Notes: generated from the letters alone by a model not told the origin. A DNA stretch of 64,000 bases from Gaertneriomyces semiglobifer (GCA_025558075.1 JAHLKF010000008.1:620001-684000), one strand, 5' to 3'; shown: positions 11,486 to 23,800, counted from the first letter of the stretch. Numbers and translations are program-made.

Positions 11486-13326
11486 ATGTCAAACAACAAC
11501 ACCGACACGGACCTACGTATACCATCTAGAGCGACCCTTGACAGCAATGACGAAACTCCATTGCTTCGGCCGTCTTCCACATCTGACATTGCCTCGGCGA
11601 ACTTAGATGCGCCCGATACACCTATCCGATCCCGGGCACCTCCAGTGACTTCCATGTCCAGACGAATGCCTCACACACCATTCAGTTTTACGGACCCAAA
11701 TGCGGCTGCTGCCGCATCTTTTTCGGCGGATCTTCAGTTTCCAATGATAGCTACCCCTATTGCAGAAAAATCACAGCGGAGTACTAGCATCTCTAACGCG
11801 GGAGCTACTCAAATGAATGAGTACGGCGCGACCCGAGAAGGGCAGGATTCATGGCCGGATAACGAACAGTTTATCATACGAAACGCTCCTGGATTGAGGT
11901 CATCCAGAATTGATGAGGGGGGGACTCAGTCGGTCCTTGACCGGCTCGCTGAGCCTATCGTGGCAGAACCTTCTGCGGAAGATGGGCCGTCGACAAATCC
12001 TGAGGAGAGAAATTATGAATCCGAAGTGCCAGATGATGTGTGCGTTGGGTCACCGGGGCTGGTCGACATAGACTACGATGGACTTGCGGACGTTCTGAGC
12101 GGTAAGGCAGCGAAATCAGAGAGTCCTGATGAGCGGCTTTGGAAAAAATATCAGGATGAAGCGCCGGCTCAACGGTTTATGTTCTTTTCTCAACAGACGG
12201 GTGCGCTTCGGGGGCCAACTTTGGAGTCCTTACCATTCGGTTCGAAAGCAGAGCCTATACCTGAGATTCTGCACAGCGGGCCGTTTTGGATAGATGTCAC
12301 CGAACCGACATTCTCCGAGATGATTCTATTCAGTCGGCTGTTTGGAATCCACCCTTTGACTACCGAAGACATTCAGACCGAAGAAACGCGAGAGAAGTGC
12401 GAAGTGTTTATGAACTATTATTTCATCTGCATCCGCACCTTTGACCAGAATGAGTACAACGCCACTTACATGCAACCCATCAATGTGTTTATTATCGTCT
12501 TCCGGGAATGCATATTATCCTTCCACGCTCAACGTATTGAACACCCGAAGAATGTGCTACAACGAATTGAGCAGCTCCGCGCATACGGACTCAACATAAC
12601 ACCGGACTGGATTAGCTACGCACTCATTGACGACATTACGGATGCCTTCATGCCTTTGCTGCGCTTTATCGAGTTAGAAGTGGACTCGATTGATGACCTT
12701 GTTTTGATTCTCAAGGAGTCTGAGCAGACAGACATGTTACGACGCATAGGGCATGCGCGAAAGAAGGTTATGCAGTTGCTAAGATTGCTGAGTAGCAAAG
12801 CAGAAGTCCTGCGAACTGTTATCAAGAGATATGCGGAACGATTACCGGCAGACAGTGAAACCTCGCTATACCTGGGTGACATTCAAGGTGGGTAGCATCA
12901 TTGGGTTGATTGTGTTACTGGGGAACTGACTTGATATCTCTAAACTCAGATCATGTAATTACCATGGTACAGAATCTATCGCACTACGAGAAAACGCTTG
13001 CCCGATCGCATTCCAATTACTTGGCCCAAATTTCGATTGAGATTACGCAGGCATCAAATCGCACCAATGATGTGGTCATGCGAATGACAGCCTTGGCCAG
13101 TATATTATTGCCAATGAATTTAATCACCGGTACGTAGCCATTTGCGGGCTTTTGCCTTGAAAGTCCCATCCTGATGGGCATCATGATTATAGGGCTTTGG
13201 GGCATGAACGTCTGGGTCCCTGGACAAGATGTAGAAAATCTATCATGGTTCATTGGCATCGTGTGCATGCTTGCGCTCTTTGCTGCGTGCGTGTGGTGGT
13301 GGGGTAAACGACAAGGTCTTGTATAA
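11486..13326 (+). CDS. CorA-family magnesium transporter (Alr/Mnr2 type)
   Basis: CorA metal-ion transporter; fungal relatives move Mg2+ across the plasma or vacuolar membrane. Exons 11486-12887, 12950-13129 and 13193-13326 give 571 aa. There is a long polar N-terminal region of about 240 residues, then the CorA cytoplasmic domain (FWIDVTEPT, IHPLTTEDIQTEE, ISYALIDDITDAF), a long helix, and two C-terminal membrane segments. The signature GMN sits after the first of these (GLWGMN, near residue 531) and is completed by the second splice. The tail is very short (WWWGKRQGLV). The polar extension is typical of fungal members, so the membrane cannot be assigned from sequence. It shares a 133-bp divergent promoter with SF3A3. 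Confidence 0.93.
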
Positions 13327-14007
13327 ACACACGATTGAAAATTCCATTAGTGTGCAGATCCCGTCTTGGCAGCTTGGAACTAGGCGACGGTTTTATTACT
13401 ATGGGCTGGCACATTCCTTTTTTGATGGTCAAAATGGATCAATGCTCATATCGTCAGAGCAGATCTTTGGTGCTATACATGTATCGCTCATTGTTAACCT
13501 AGCATAGGTCGTTTGTTGACCTCTGGCCAGAAATTCATTCGGAAAACTTCCAATACGCAACCAAGTGAGGGATTTGTGCTGCGTGTATCGTTTCCATGAG
13601 CTTCGAGAACATCAAAGTATAAAAGGAGCTCGCGCACACAGTTCCCCGCCCATTTTTGCTTCAACAGATTTCTACTCTGTCCTAATAGCTGCAGTCTGCA
13701 GGAAACTCTACTGTATTGCAGTTACTAATGCAGAGGAGATTGCATGAATTTGCTCTTCGAAAAGCCTTCCACTCGGTCAATCACTTAATTGGGTTCGCCG
13801 TGAGTGCAAGGTTCCAAAGGAGCATACATTTGTTTTATTCCGCTTATCTCGCTGGCCAAAGCGGGCAGTCCAAAAGGCACCCAGCCTGCCGACTCGGGTA
13901 GGTTTAACGGATTGTTCTTATCCAAACCAAGGAACACTTTCGAACCAAGCACAACAAATGGTAGATAAATTAGGAATGAATAACCATATATATACAAGCA
14001 AAAGTCG
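13327..14007. other. Intergenic, no gene seen
   Basis: 681 bp between the convergent ends of the CorA and NOP4/RBM28 genes. Only short ORFs without coding character; AT-rich near 13960-14000. Presumably 3' untranslated sequence. Confidence 0.5.
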
Positions 14008-16986
14008 TTATCCAAACCACCGTTTGATGTTCTGCTTCCCATCCTCGCGAGCCACGGCACCAAACAAATCTTTCTTATATTTGTGAACTAAACTATCGAA
14101 ATCCTTCTCTTCTTTCTGAGCTTTAGTGATTTTAACAGGTCTCTTCGCTTTCTCCTTTTTCGGTTGAGCAGTAACACGGGTTCCGACGGGTTGGCTGATC
14201 TTTGCATTGGGACGCCCCTTTGCCCCGCTTTCCTTTACAACTTCAGGCTTTGCACAAACTTTCTTGTTTTTCTTCGAGGCGGCTTCGCTATTTTCCCCAC
14301 CATCGCGTTTCCGTTTCGACTGATGGGAAGAGTTCCCTTGCTTCTCCTGATTGCTCTGCCCCTTCTGCGCAACCTTTTGCTCGCCCGAGGCGCCGACGGG
14401 CTGTTTCTTCTGCTTTCGAATTTCCCTTCTTTCCTTCCATATCTCGCCGAACCTTTTCTTTTTGGGAGCGGGATCTGCAACCTCATCTTCTGAACCGCGC
14501 TTCCGCTTTCCGTCTTTCTGTTGTTGTTGCGACCGCCTATCTTCACGGCGCTTGACGACTTGTCTGTTCTCTATCGAGAACTCCACAATAGGCCTTTTCC
14601 CGACAGTAGGTGCCTCGGTCGAATCCTCTGCGTCTTCTTTCTGTTCCGCACTCGGCTTAGGCGCGAATGCCCTTGGATTATTGTTCATCCATCGTAAACA
14701 AGCTAAAGCGTCCGCATGGGAATCAAACTCGATGAAGCCGTATCCTTTGGAACGCGGCAGTTTAGTTATCATGTCGATTCGATCTTTGCTACGCACTATC
14801 TTCGCTTGCTTCACGTTGGCTTTCCGCTTTGCCGATGGCACCGGTTTGCCTTCTTCAGTTTCTTCTTTTATGACCTCCGGTTCCAGTGGCTCACGCTGAC
14901 CCTTGCTAACCTCATCCCAGAACTTTTTCACAGCCAATAGTGACACTTTCTTCAATTCCTTATCGTCCACCCGTAACCCCAGATTTCTAACACTCAATCG
15001 TGTCCGGGAGATATACAAATTCGGATTCGTAGCAAGCAATCGTTTACGTTCGGCAAAACTAGTTTGGCGTTTAGATATCTCCGACGGCGTTAAGTCCTTA
15101 GCAGCTTCAGATTCCGGGAAAATGACACCTTCTCGCATCAGATACATATTGCGAGTGTCTTCCGCGCGGCGGCGGAATTTGCCATCCTCGGCAAGTTTGC
15201 TCGCTTGTTGGCGATCAACAGCTAGAGTGATGTTCAATAGACGACCATCCAGAATGAATGGCGAAGCACCAGAGGTCAGTGATGGCTCAGGTACCAGAAT
15301 GGATTTCGCCGGCTGCAACTTCTTTTGCTTTTTTTTGTCCTTTGAGGTATCAACTTCCTGAGTCACAGCAGCGGAAACCTGCAATGCTTTCTCGTACTCC
15401 GCCAAGCAATAATGCGCGTCATCAGCGTTCTGGAAGCAAACGAATCCAGTGCCGCGCGGCCTGCCGCTCTCGCGGTCGACTGTCACCCTTGCATATCGGA
15501 GAGTGCCAAATGTTGAAAACCTTTCCGTCAACCCATCTTCATTGGTTTCGAATGACAAATTGCGGATGAAAAGTGTGCAACCCTCTGGGACATTGGATAC
15601 GTCTTTGTTTCTTTGAGCTGCCTGAAGACGAGGCTTGGTTTCAGATGCGCTGACACTATCCGATTCGCCATCGTCTGCGTCTGAGGCGTCACCATCCTCC
15701 TCGCTATCAAAGGTCACGTCGACGTCATCAGAGTCTGCTTCCGAACCACTACCATCAAATTCGGTGCTTCCCTCTTCATTGTTGTGTTCATCCTCCTCAG
15801 ATTGGGAGTGATCGCTTTTGATTTCATCATTATTGTCAGAATCACCACCGGTTGCACCGCCATCGGGGGTATTACTCTCAGACGCCGCTTCTTCTGCAGT
15901 GTCCTCCTCAGCTCCGTGCTCCTTCTCTTCTATAATTGCGCGCTCATATTGTGCCTTGGCAAGCGCCCAGTCGACAGCTACCGGTCGACCTTTTATCTTC
16001 TGTCCGTTCATAGCCTCGATGGCCGCTTGGGCTTCCGGTAACGTGCTCAGCTGGACAAAGCCAAAACCTCGCGGTTTCCCGTCATCTTTCAGAGGTATAA
16101 CTGCTTCAACAACGCTTCCGTAAGCTCCAAACGCTTTCCTCAAGTCATCCTGAGTACAATGCCACGCCATGTTGCGAATAATCAGACGTGCTTTACGAGC
16201 TTCCTTTACTTCCTCAGTGACTTCTTTCGCTTCAATCTTGACGCCTTTATACTGATGCTCATGAAGGTGCTTGATCGCAAATGATGCGTCCCTCTCATTG
16301 TAGTACGTTACGTGAGCAAGGCCAGGAACCTCGGCACCGTTTATCGACATGGGAAACACGAGATCAGCAACATCACCATACTTCCGAACCTTCTTGTATA
16401 TTTGCTTTTTGCTCAAGTCTTGTGCAAGACCAGAGATAGCAATGATAGTTCGTGACTGTGCAGGCTTCCGCACCTGCGGACTGGAGACGGACGTCGAAGA
16501 CACCGGCTTTGGCATCAACCGCGATACAGGTTTTGGCGCTTCATGCTCAACATTCCCTGGAATGCCTGCTGCCTTACGTTCCTCGGAGACTTTCTTCTTG
16601 AGTGCATACTCAATCCTTAGTGTTCGAGTTCCCAAAAACTTTTTCTTTTTCAATTCTTTCAGAGCTGTTTCTGCGTCCTCTGGTAAAGCATATGCAACGT
16701 AACCGTAACCCTTGTTCCGAAATGCCCCATCCTCTTGAGCCGCGCTATCTGCGACTACGAAGCACGATCGTACCGGCCCAACGTCGGAAAAAAATTCTTG
16801 TAGCTGTTCGCTTGTGGCATTATACGGAATGGTAGAAACGAACAGGGTGTTTCTCGATCGGTCAGCTGGAATGGCCGCAGTAGACGGTGTTTTCTCGCTC
16901 TCCTTTTCCGGAACTGCCGCATCAGTACTGCCCACAGGCTGCGTCTCCAGCTCCTCAGCCATATTGTCTTTCTCCAGTCTTCCCAT
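14008..16986 (-). CDS. NOP4: Nucleolar RNA-binding protein NOP4/RBM28
   Basis: Multi-RRM nucleolar protein needed for 60S ribosome assembly (yeast Nop4, human RBM28). Single exon, 992 aa from ATG 16986. RRM1 is near residues 44-130 (TLFVSTIPYNAT, YGYVAYA), RRM2 near 180-255, RRM3 near 265-345 (LIIRNMAWHCT, GFGFVQL), RRM4 near 470-560 (TLFIRNLSFETN, GTGFVCF), and a degenerate RRM near 670-790 (RLSVRNLG, GYGFIEF). An acidic Ser/Asp/Glu stretch separates RRM3 and RRM4, and a long Lys-rich tail follows. All of this matches the family layout. The tail ends VHKYKKDLFG...KRWFG. Confidence 0.93.
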   Translation of the reverse strand: MGRLEKDNMAEELETQPVGSTDAAVPEKESEKTPSTAAIPADRSRNTLFVSTIPYNATSEQLQEFFSDVGPVRSCFVVADSAAQEDGAFRNKGYGYVAYALPEDAETALKELKKKKFLGTRTLRIEYALKKKVSEERKAAGIPGNVEHEAPKPVSRLMPKPVSSTSVSSPQVRKPAQSRTIIAISGLAQDLSKKQIYKKVRKYGDVADLVFPMSINGAEVPGLAHVTYYNERDASFAIKHLHEHQYKGVKIEAKEVTEEVKEARKARLIIRNMAWHCTQDDLRKAFGAYGSVVEAVIPLKDDGKPRGFGFVQLSTLPEAQAAIEAMNGQKIKGRPVAVDWALAKAQYERAIIEEKEHGAEEDTAEEAASESNTPDGGATGGDSDNNDEIKSDHSQSEEDEHNNEEGSTEFDGSGSEADSDDVDVTFDSEEDGDASDADDGESDSVSASETKPRLQAAQRNKDVSNVPEGCTLFIRNLSFETNEDGLTERFSTFGTLRYARVTVDRESGRPRGTGFVCFQNADDAHYCLAEYEKALQVSAAVTQEVDTSKDKKKQKKLQPAKSILVPEPSLTSGASPFILDGRLLNITLAVDRQQASKLAEDGKFRRRAEDTRNMYLMREGVIFPESEAAKDLTPSEISKRQTSFAERKRLLATNPNLYISRTRLSVRNLGLRVDDKELKKVSLLAVKKFWDEVSKGQREPLEPEVIKEETEEGKPVPSAKRKANVKQAKIVRSKDRIDMITKLPRSKGYGFIEFDSHADALACLRWMNNNPRAFAPKPSAEQKEDAEDSTEAPTVGKRPIVEFSIENRQVVKRREDRRSQQQQKDGKRKRGSEDEVADPAPKKKRFGEIWKERREIRKQKKQPVGASGEQKVAQKGQSNQEKQGNSSHQSKRKRDGGENSEAASKKNKKVCAKPEVVKESGAKGRPNAKISQPVGTRVTAQPKKEKAKRPVKITKAQKEEKDFDSLVHKYKKDLFGAVAREDGKQNIKRWFG

Positions 16987-17225
16987 TTGCTTTTGCAAAT
17001 ATATCGTTAACCTTGGAAAGTCGCCTGTTCAAACGCAGAGCTCTGAAATCTTTTTGGAATCGCGTAAGCAGAGTGGCACAGTTGTACAACTTAGATGCGG
17101 ACCTGAACGCGAAACCCAACTGTTAAATTCAAGTCGCAGAACTTTTGGAGTCTGTTGATTCTGCGCATGGATCCTCGTGGAGGGGTAGCTTTCCGTTCGC
17201 TTTAGGCGCTGGATGGTAAGAGGAT

Positions 17226-19147
17226 ATGGTGGCTTTCCAGCTATTTGTTTTGTTTGTCTCATCGGTCAATTCAACTTCCAAGATGCCAGACGGCTCGGTA
17301 CCCAAATGCTTGATGTCTCCACATTGGGAACGCCTTCCCAAATATTCGAAACCCAGCGAACCGGCAGCTGCAACAATTTCGAACGCGATGGCTGTGCATG
17401 TTACGGCCGAAACCGATTTCCGAGATTTGCCGCGTGGTGCACAGCGTACTCGATGTCGCATGCCGAAGCGACGCTATCCCAGTATCAAAATGCCACAAGA
17501 AGTCCCCTTTGCTACCTTTGAGACCCTTCCTCCTCCAGAAAGAGCTCGCCTTGCTGCGCTAATAAGGCAACTGGTGTTTGCGGAAAGTCAAAAGCAGGAA
17601 TTATCTGATGCGGCAGAGGCAGCGCGTTTGCAGGTTCGTCATATGGAACAGGAATTAGGAAAGGTGAAAGAGGAGAAAGATATCGTGTACGTTAAGAGCG
17701 AAGAGCTACATAGGCGGTTGCGCGACATGGAAAATTTGCTGCGGGAATATGAGGACGAGATTGGAACCTTGCGTGAAAAGGTGGAGCATTTTGAAGTCGA
17801 CAGCAGGGAGAACGCTGATTGTCCCGGGACTGCTACAGGGGAAGAGACTAGATATAATGATGGGGCTGTTAAAGGTTCTTCACTTGGGGAAATTGAAGCT
17901 TTGGTGAAAATCCAGGTGCGTAAATCGCATTGCTTTCCCCTGCGTGTACGCGCTGAAACTCGCATCGCCAGGCAGAAGTAACTAGAATATTGGAGGTGCT
18001 CTCCAGTCAAGTCGTGCAGTCATCGTTGCCTCTCCAGGCGTACCCAGCAACAGTATCACAGCCCGTAGTAAATCGAAGTATGCCTGACTTCGATGCGGCG
18101 GTCCAAGGGATTCCGCCGAAGGCACCCTGCGCGCAGCGTCTCAGAAGAAATTCATTGCGCGAGAGAGGCGTACCAGAGCTATCAACCATGAATGCCCCCA
18201 ATACGTCATTGTCATCTAAGTCTGTGACACTGGATCAGTCGAAAACGTCCACAGATTTGACAAGATTGTTACGATCTCTTCTCAAGAAACAGAAAACCCG
18301 AGGGCCTGGCGAGCGCATCAACCGCAAACAACCTGAATACTTTCCTGCGTTAGGTGGGACCGATGGAGACGAACCCGATTATACCGAACTGTCGGAGCAT
18401 TCGGTTCGACGTATGAATAAGCAGGTGCGGAGATTCTTGCACGCTGCGCAGAGTGAAAGTCCAGATAAAAGCAGGAGCCTCAAGCCAAAAGAGAATGCGG
18501 ATACAAAGCGGTCACCAAAGCAGCTGGTTACTTCCGAAACACAAACCACTGATAACAATGCCGTGGGCACGCAAACATCCTTCATGCTTGACCGGACTCA
18601 TGTAAGCCCTCAAGGAGCAGCTCCTGTTGCAGCGAGATTACTACACACACCCCACGTCATTCCGCCAAACACTCCAACTTCCGCATCAACGGTCATTGCA
18701 TGTCCGGTCTGTGTTGCCGCTACGATCTCACCTGGGTGTTCGTTATGTTGCCCCCAATGTACCGCCAGCTCCGCATACGCATTAGAAGCTAGGCCGCAAG
18801 CCACAGGGACCGTCACAGGGACTGTCATCAATAAATCGTCCATACCGAAAAATATCAGTACAGGTTATGACCTTTCATCAATATCGGCACCGCATCAAAG
18901 CTCGGCAACTGCGGATGCGAGTCTTCTTTTCGGAAACGATACCTCAATGATGCGGCCCCTTTTGGATGTTGTACGTGAAATCGAAAACGATGACAACGTT
19001 ATTCGCGGACCCACAACAAGGTTTCCCAAGAGGATGGGGAAGAACGTGTCTTTTCTCGCTGGCGCGGGACAAGTCCCTGACATATATACGGATATTAATG
19101 AGCTGATGGAGGTTATCAGTAGTCTAAATGGTTATGTGGGAACATGA
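17226..19147 (+). CDS. Unrecognised coiled-coil protein
   Basis: I do not recognise this protein. Exons 17226-17915 and 17972-19147 give 621 aa. The acceptor GCCAG at 17971 is chosen because it joins the two open frames into one continuous heptad-like stretch (LVKIQ-AEVTRILEVLSSQ). Residues near 95-215 are strongly coiled-coil (Glu/Leu/Arg rich) after a segment PPPERARLAALIRQL. The rest is Ser/Thr/Pro rich and probably disordered, with a Cys-rich patch (CPVCVAA...CSLCCPQC, near residues 470-495) that could bind metal. A more structured C-terminal end (MMRPLLDVVREIEN...INELMEVISSLNGY) follows. The start could also be the ATG at 17283. A centrosome or cytoskeletal role would be a guess. Confidence 0.65.
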
Positions 19148-19793
19148 GACATACAATGTTCATGGTCCGCATTGTTTCCTTACTGATAGAGCACTCCCGC
19201 CATGACACAAATTTCTCACAGCGCTGCCTATGGGTCACAATGCAAATATGGATTGCGAACCCAGCGCACGGTATTGAAGTGCACTGACCGTCTCTTGTCG
19301 AAAATGACCAAGGTTGCAAGTGCAATGTGCTGAATTCTTAAAATTGTTCCGTCCGGGTTGTCCAGTTCGTACGCCATCGTGGCTATAAGTTTGGCATGAA
19401 GCGCTGACTGGGCGGCAAATGCCTCCACTTGGAAAACGCTTCTTTACGGTATACAGTTACTGCTCTATTCAAATTCGTTCGTTCCATTGCATATCCGTCC
19501 TGAGAAAGCCGCACAAGAAGTTTTCTCCACTTGCATACCGAAGGCAAACAGACACCTTGAGAGGGAAAGTATCCCGTTCATGGCGGCCTTTGCAACGCCA
19601 TCATACTGTGGCCGCCTCAACGCCACAGCACTAGCCATAGACGGATTTCCATTTCGAATGACAACAGGAAGCTGTTCACTCTGGACGGCCGCCGCAACGC
19701 CACAGCACTAGTCGAGAGTATCCGGCCAAATAACCATTTAAGCCTGACGTTATCAGGAGACTGACCTTATAGTTTTCTTTCTATGTCGTGCCA
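19148..19793. repeat. Intergenic interval with a 24-bp near-perfect direct repeat
   Basis: No convincing gene in these 646 bp. A 24-bp unit (GCCGCC, one variable base, CAACGCCACAGCACTAG) occurs at 19611-19634 and 19688-19711, differing at one position. The interval lies between the coiled-coil gene (plus) and the EEP hydrolase (minus), so both 3' ends run into it. Confidence 0.55.
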
Positions 19794-20750
19794 TCAAATA
19801 GCAGTAATGTTGGAACTACAGCAGGGTATTACTTTCGAGAGAAACTGACTCCGGTCATAGCCAGATGTTGATATTGAGACTGGGAAATGGTCGCTTGGCC
19901 AGCGGTTTCCCGAATGGGCTGTAACCACTCGGGCGTTTTCAACTTTCACAGGTCTCCGCGAGGCGATCATCCCGAGCCATATCCAATCTATCTTGACTCC
20001 GAGCGGTCGGCCGGTAAAAGCATGAAATGTGCCGCCGTTGTAGTTACGATGCTTCATGTAATATCCATCCTCAAACCCTGCGTCAATGCACTTTCGAATT
20101 TCCGCGTCGCGAAGTCCTTGGTTATTGAAGTCGCCAGTTAAGGTGACGAAATCAAGCTTGCCACGCTGCTCTTCATCAAGTTGTTCCACTAATTTGTTCA
20201 CTCGCCCAAGAATAAGCTCAACGCCTTTCAATCGAGCTTTTGCACTAACGTGATCGAGATGGGTATTGAATACCATGATGGTATTTTCGTCCTCACGGAG
20301 ACGAAGTAGTGCGAATGTGCAAATTCTTTCACATGCCGCATTCCACGCTGGTTGAGACGGACGATCAGGGGTGGGCGACAGCCAAAAGGTCCCATGTGGC
20401 ATATTTGCGGGAAGTTCAAAGCGAGAAGAAAGGAAGAGTATTGGAGAATATTCCCCCCTTTCCCGTCCATCTTCGCGACCAACACCTAGTGTCCGCCGAT
20501 TTAGTAAGAGCAAAGCAATCACCGAAAACAAATGCCTACCTGTCCATTCATATGTTTTCCCCCGCACCTTTAGGCCCTCGACAATTTCCTCGATCTGAAA
20601 TCGCTCAGCTTCTTGAAGACACAGGATATCGCTGTTCAGCTCACAAACGGTCTCAAGCAACAATTTGCAGCGATTGCGCCAGGCGTTCGGCCCGTCAGAA
20701 GCTGAGCCAAATCGTATGTTGAATGTCGTTATAGTTAGTGGACAAGACAT
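19794..20750 (-). CDS. Endonuclease/exonuclease/phosphatase-fold hydrolase
   Basis: Member of the EEP (DNase I-like) fold, a family of Mg2+-dependent phosphoesterases; the substrate is unknown. Exons on minus 20540-20750 and 19794-20485 give 300 aa. Motifs in order: TTFNIRFGSASDGPN, LCLQEA (metal-binding Glu), VGREDGRERGEYSPI, NTHLDH, TGDFN and SDHFPVS (catalytic Asp-His). The 54-nt intron 20486-20539 has no stop and is a multiple of three, so the unspliced message also reads through, adding 18 mostly hydrophobic residues in the middle of a conserved block. The spliced form restores the family sequence (TGVGRE) and is therefore the functional one. Confidence 0.87.
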   Translation of the reverse strand: MSCPLTITTFNIRFGSASDGPNAWRNRCKLLLETVCELNSDILCLQEAERFQIEEIVEGLKVRGKTYEWTGRHLFSVIALLLLNRRTLGVGREDGRERGEYSPILFLSSRFELPANMPHGTFWLSPTPDRPSQPAWNAACERICTFALLRLREDENTIMVFNTHLDHVSAKARLKGVELILGRVNKLVEQLDEEQRGKLDFVTLTGDFNNQGLRDAEIRKCIDAGFEDGYYMKHRNYNGGTFHAFTGRPLGVKIDWIWLGMIASRRPVKVENARVVTAHSGNRWPSDHFPVSISTSGYDRSQFLSKVIPCCSSNITAI

Positions 20751-20881
20751 GTCGATTCACTGCTACCAGTGGAATGGGTGTGAACTCGCAACAACTACGC
20801 GTTGCGTTCATTCTGAGACGCGCGATCAAATTCCTACAATATCATATCAGATAGTACAAGGTATGCTAATTACATGAGGCT

Positions 20882-23800
20882 CTAGTCATCACCCACAACA
20901 AAATCGATGCCGTCCTCTCGTGAAAAAGTAGAAGCCTGTTCTGTATAATCTTCCTCTACGTTTCCTAATTCAATTTGTACGCTAGTATTTTCTTCTGCCG
21001 CGAAGTTTGTATCCGCTTGTCGGACACCCCGAAGCGCTTGAAGGGCCCTAAGAAACTCATTCGCGCTGCCCAGAGATACAAACGCAAGGTCCCAATGCCG
21101 CTCATCGGGTGCTGGCGATGTCGCGCCTATGGGAGGGCGGTTGGGGGTTGCGGTGGGCGTATCACTGGTCGAATCAGGACCAGTGTCGTCGGGTGGTTGC
21201 GCAGAATTTGGCAATCGGAAAGTAACGCGTACCCACCACGACCAACCAGCAGAATTCCCCTCCACAAATTGTCCTTCTGGGCCTGCCGCCCATTCTTTGT
21301 TTCGTTCTGAGCCTCTACTTTTTCCACTTCTCCAAAGTCCAATATACCCGTTCTGAACAACGCCACCTTCTCCACCAGCTAGCCCATTCCAACGCCAAGC
21401 ACGCCATCTTTCACATCGGCAAATATGCTGAACCTGACCGACGTCAACAATTTTCGAAGCCATTTGTACTGCATCCACAATGAGGCCTTTCGCATTCACA
21501 GTGTCTTCATCGTTGAACGAGGCAGCTTCATTCACCCAAGAGGGCACATGCTGCTCAGCAGGAAATATACGTGGGGGCCACACGTCAAGTCGCTCTTGAA
21601 ATAGATATAAGTACCGATTGGTAACAGCTAAGGAACAGGCTCTAACAGCCATTCCGCCCTTCGGTGAGTGCATTGAAGGTTGCTCAGTTATCAAAAACCC
21701 GACATGAAGGTACGTTTTCAATTCATGGCGTAGTGATTCTCGGCCTGTGATGGACAAGTCTTCATCCTCGGCCGTCAACATTGAGGCGACCAGTATGTGT
21801 CGAGGGTCCCGCCGAGTAACAGTGGGCTGGGAGTGTGACGACTCTGCCCAGTTCCCAGTAAAAAGCCGCTCAAACCATTGTCTCCCGACAGCAGTGCCAT
21901 CCTTTCTACTGAGCGATAACCAAGTGGACGGGAATCCAACATGAGACTTAGAGCCTTTCTTGAGTAGCACATGGTCGGTGATCTCACGAACTGCCCAGCT
22001 AGTGTCCCGATTCAGCCACAGGTTCGCCATTTGGCCTTCAAGTTGAGATGCTCTGGTGCCACCGATTTCTAGTTCTAAAGCTGACAAGAAATCCGTAGTA
22101 ACCTGCTTATCCCTCGTTATCGCAACCACATTTTCCCAGGATCCTCCCTGTCCTGTCCGGACAGGGGTAGCAGGTGCCATACCACCAGCAGAGAGTGCGT
22201 GAAAGCCGCTGCCCGCGGACGGATCTCGTCGATCGTTCTTTATGAAATAACGAACCACAAAATACTGATCATTGGGGCCAACGTCGATCCGTTTCAACGA
22301 TGAGAGTCTCACGGAGCGAATTAACCGGAGCAAGGCGGTAACATCTTCATCATATCGCGTACCTTCAATATCCTTTGAGCTATTTCCCACAAAAGGAAAT
22401 TTGAATTTTGGTTCAAATATGCATAGACGTTCATTCGTCAGCAGCATATATCCTGGCCTTTGCGCAGGTGGCAGCGAGCTTTCAGAGTTGGAGTTCCTAT
22501 TCAACAATCCGAAGCCTTTTCGACTTCCAACCATCGAGTCACCAATCTGAATCACGAGCGACACTGGTAACCACCGCAGGGGTTTTTCATCTTGACGCAT
22601 GACATTCAGGGAAAGGTACAGTTTCAAAGAATTTGTTAACCACAAGAATGGTAGTGTTGGAGCACTTGGTACTTCACGTTCTCGGTTATTTGCTTCTGGT
22701 ATCATCCACGCCGGCATAGACGCAAATGTCAATCTAGAGCTCACGATAGACCTCGCATCACCGGTTGAGCGCATGTACGCTGGCGCTGTGGCGAACGAAC
22801 GGCTCACACTAGAGGTAGAAAGGGAGCCTGGGCCGGTAGAGCGCAGCGGACGAGCCAGAATTACAGGTGGCGGGGATGATGTTGGGCTTGGGCTCTTTTT
22901 TGTCTCTCCAGCTCGTTTCCCAAACCATAATGATGGGAGGGGGCTAATGATTGGATCTGATGTGGGCGCCATTGTATGATTTTCCGAATTATTGATGGTA
23001 ATAGGAGTAAAGTCTTCCGGTCCTCCGGCTTGCACCTGAGAGGTCAACGAACGTCGCTGAGGACGCGCAGATGATGCCCCGGTAGCCATCCTCATAGTAT
23101 GCTGATCAGGTGCGTCGTTAGTGGATTGCCACCGAACACCTGTACTGGACGTTCCAGTGCTAGTTGCCGCATCCGTCGCTGGATGATCAAATATCCGACG
23201 GTACGGCCCGATGTGCTTAATGTGCGTACCCGTAAGAGAAGGCGCAAATAGCTGCGCCGGTGGTGGAGGCGGACGTCGCATGGGCTCTCTTGCAATCACC
23301 GGTACTGGTAAGGCTACCTCGGGTATTCTAACTTTCAGCGAACTCTCAGAGGTGACTTGAGGAAGTGCCTGCGGTATACGTGTGTCCTCATCCACTGGCT
23401 CGTTTAAGGATTTCGGACTTCTGGGTGGTATCGAGCCTGGGGTCTCCAGCGGGTCGGAATTCGCGATAGGAGAATGCAGTGACGAAGCCGGGGTCTTCCA
23501 AGAGTCTCGGTCGTCAAAAGAACACGAGAGCATGTCAGCTGTTGGAGGCCCAAGGTTTCTTCCCGGCTCTGCAACGCCCGCTTCCGAAGCAGGAGTGATG
23601 TTCTCGGCTTTCAGCTTTTCCTTCTTCCTTCGCACTTTCGGCTTTGCCTTCGGAACTTTCTTGGCGGTTCTGCTGACGACGAAATCATCTGTTGCTTGCA
23701 AGCGACTACCCTCTACCGTCTTCTCAATTTCAACCAAACGATGCAAGCGTTGGATCTGAGTTGAATCAGAATGCGACTCCGAACCTACAGGCGCATCCGT

